DNA of 64,000 bases, from the NCBI RefSeq assembly GCF_914271485.1, contig NZ_CAJZAG010000003.1:640318-704317 (forward strand), written 5' to 3'. The position numbers and the translations under genes were made by a program. Each line of letters opens with the position of its first letter. Within the stretch, counting starts at the first letter, position 1. This DNA comes from Cupriavidus pampae (lineage in GTDB: Bacteria; Pseudomonadota; Gammaproteobacteria; Burkholderiales; Burkholderiaceae). The notes under the pieces are model-generated. The model searched no databases. It saw only the letters and a list, made by a program, of their open reading frames with translations, and had not been told where the DNA came from. This document shows positions 63,639-64,000 of this stretch, one piece after another.

Positions 63639-63909
63639 ATGAACCCAGACGAGATTCGAGCGAGCATCCTTGACGGAACAATTAGAGCGATTTCTGTAGA
63701 CACTTGTATCTTTGACGCTTCCGGATTGCGTCTCGAACATGGGCAACTGAAACAGTTGGAGGGCTTGGCCGCATCCGGGTTTCGATTGGTATTCTCTGAA
63801 ATGACCCTGAAAGAGCTTCGTGGGCATCTGGCAAAGAAGACCGAAGAGGCACGCTCGTCGCTCCAAAAGGGGCTTGCAGAATCAGTTACTGTTGAGTTGC
63901 ACCCGATCC
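63639..63909 (+). pseudogene. PIN-like (DUF4935-type) gene, truncated by an insertion
   Basis: The N-terminal part of a PIN-fold nuclease-like protein starting MNPDEIRASILDGTIRAISVDTCIFDASG. Its first acidic residue is in the VDTCIF strand, and a downstream VFSEMTLKELRGHL resembles the second acidic motif. Only about 90 codons remain of what is usually a much longer protein. The last codons (LTH stop, to 63920) belong to the insertion that begins near 63910. Other parts may lie beyond the element outside this window. The GC is lower than average. Confidence 0.65.
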
Positions 63910-64000
63910 TGACCCACTAGGGCCTGTAATTTGCATCGAATGTTGACCCACGTATAGAACACTGTCCTGCTCGGCAACGCGCAGGAGTTCGGAGTGATCG
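63910..64000 (+). mobile_element. Left end of a probable IS21-type insertion sequence
   Basis: From TGACCCACTAGGGCC at 63910 the sequence looks like a terminus. The motif TGACCCAC is repeated 34 bp later (63944-63951), as in the multiple terminal repeats of IS21-type elements. After it, GAGTTCGGAGTGATCG at the window end has a GGAG site and a GTG that could start a transposase gene. The family is inferred from these features, not from a match; the rest of the element is outside the window. Confidence 0.6.

Overview
The window is a high-GC chromosomal stretch from a betaproteobacterium of the Burkholderiales. The gene set points to Cupriavidus or a close relative: the EIIA-HPr-EI phosphotransfer genes beside gshB-gshA, a fused isobutyryl-CoA mutase (IcmF), several Bug-type solute-binding proteins, MocR regulators and D-tartrate dehydratase. 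The genus is inferred from gene content; no search was run. About sixty coding genes, one tRNA, a dozen regulatory sites and two candidate small RNAs are supported. Most of the window is ordinary core or metabolic DNA; the last 1.7 kb is accessory.

Layout. 1-3818 (minus): gshA-gshB-EIIA-HPr-EI, i.e. glutathione synthesis followed by a phosphotransfer system with no sugar permease in view. 3819-4309: intergenic DNA with two minus-strand terminators and a candidate sRNA. 4310-7181 (minus): outer-membrane protein-glnK-amtB nitrogen operon behind a textbook sigma-54 promoter. 7577-14464: ubiK, comM, a LysE exporter, a lipoprotein, two thioredoxin-fold proteins and an SOS-box-controlled UvrD-like helicase. 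14478-19510 (minus): dctA-dctB-dctD C4-dicarboxylate module with a sigma-54 promoter and an enhancer-like palindrome cluster upstream of dctA. 19691-25114 (plus): ferredoxin, hydrolase, D,D-carboxypeptidase, YbeD, RlmI, flavin oxidoreductase and YbaN-like protein.

25105-33600 (minus): an acyl-CoA ligase, a complete Liv-type ABC transporter and a PaaK-like ligase, with a divergent Crp-family regulator (33851). 34548-36444: a MocR regulator divergent from a DUF2917 gene, separated by repeated half-sites. 36602-41301 (plus): icmF, a HIT protein and 3-hydroxybutyryl-CoA dehydrogenase. 41350-45345: citryl-CoA-lyase-like protein, CoA-transferase and Bug protein, divergent from a LysR gene. 45394-50097: beta-alanine degradation (mmsA, bauA) and its divergent MocR regulator. 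50099-51016: PagL-like lipid A deacylase and an unlisted 29-residue membrane peptide behind a perfect 22-bp palindrome. 51235-58620: haloacetate dehalogenase-like hydrolase, quinone reductase, acetyltransferase, tRNA-Cys, bacterioferritin, a DUF2383 protein, ribA and katE. 58783-62097: LysR, D-tartrate dehydratase and Bug protein.

62240-64000 has visibly lower GC. It holds a PemK/MazF-like protein of unusual architecture, a candidate sRNA with promoter and terminator, and a PIN-domain gene cut off by what looks like the left end of an IS21-type insertion sequence.

The most useful findings are regulatory: the sigma-54 sites of the amtB and dctA operons, the LexA box on the helicase promoter, operator-like repeats at icmF and at both MocR genes, and the palindrome-controlled small peptide. 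The least understood DNA is the terminal accessory segment.
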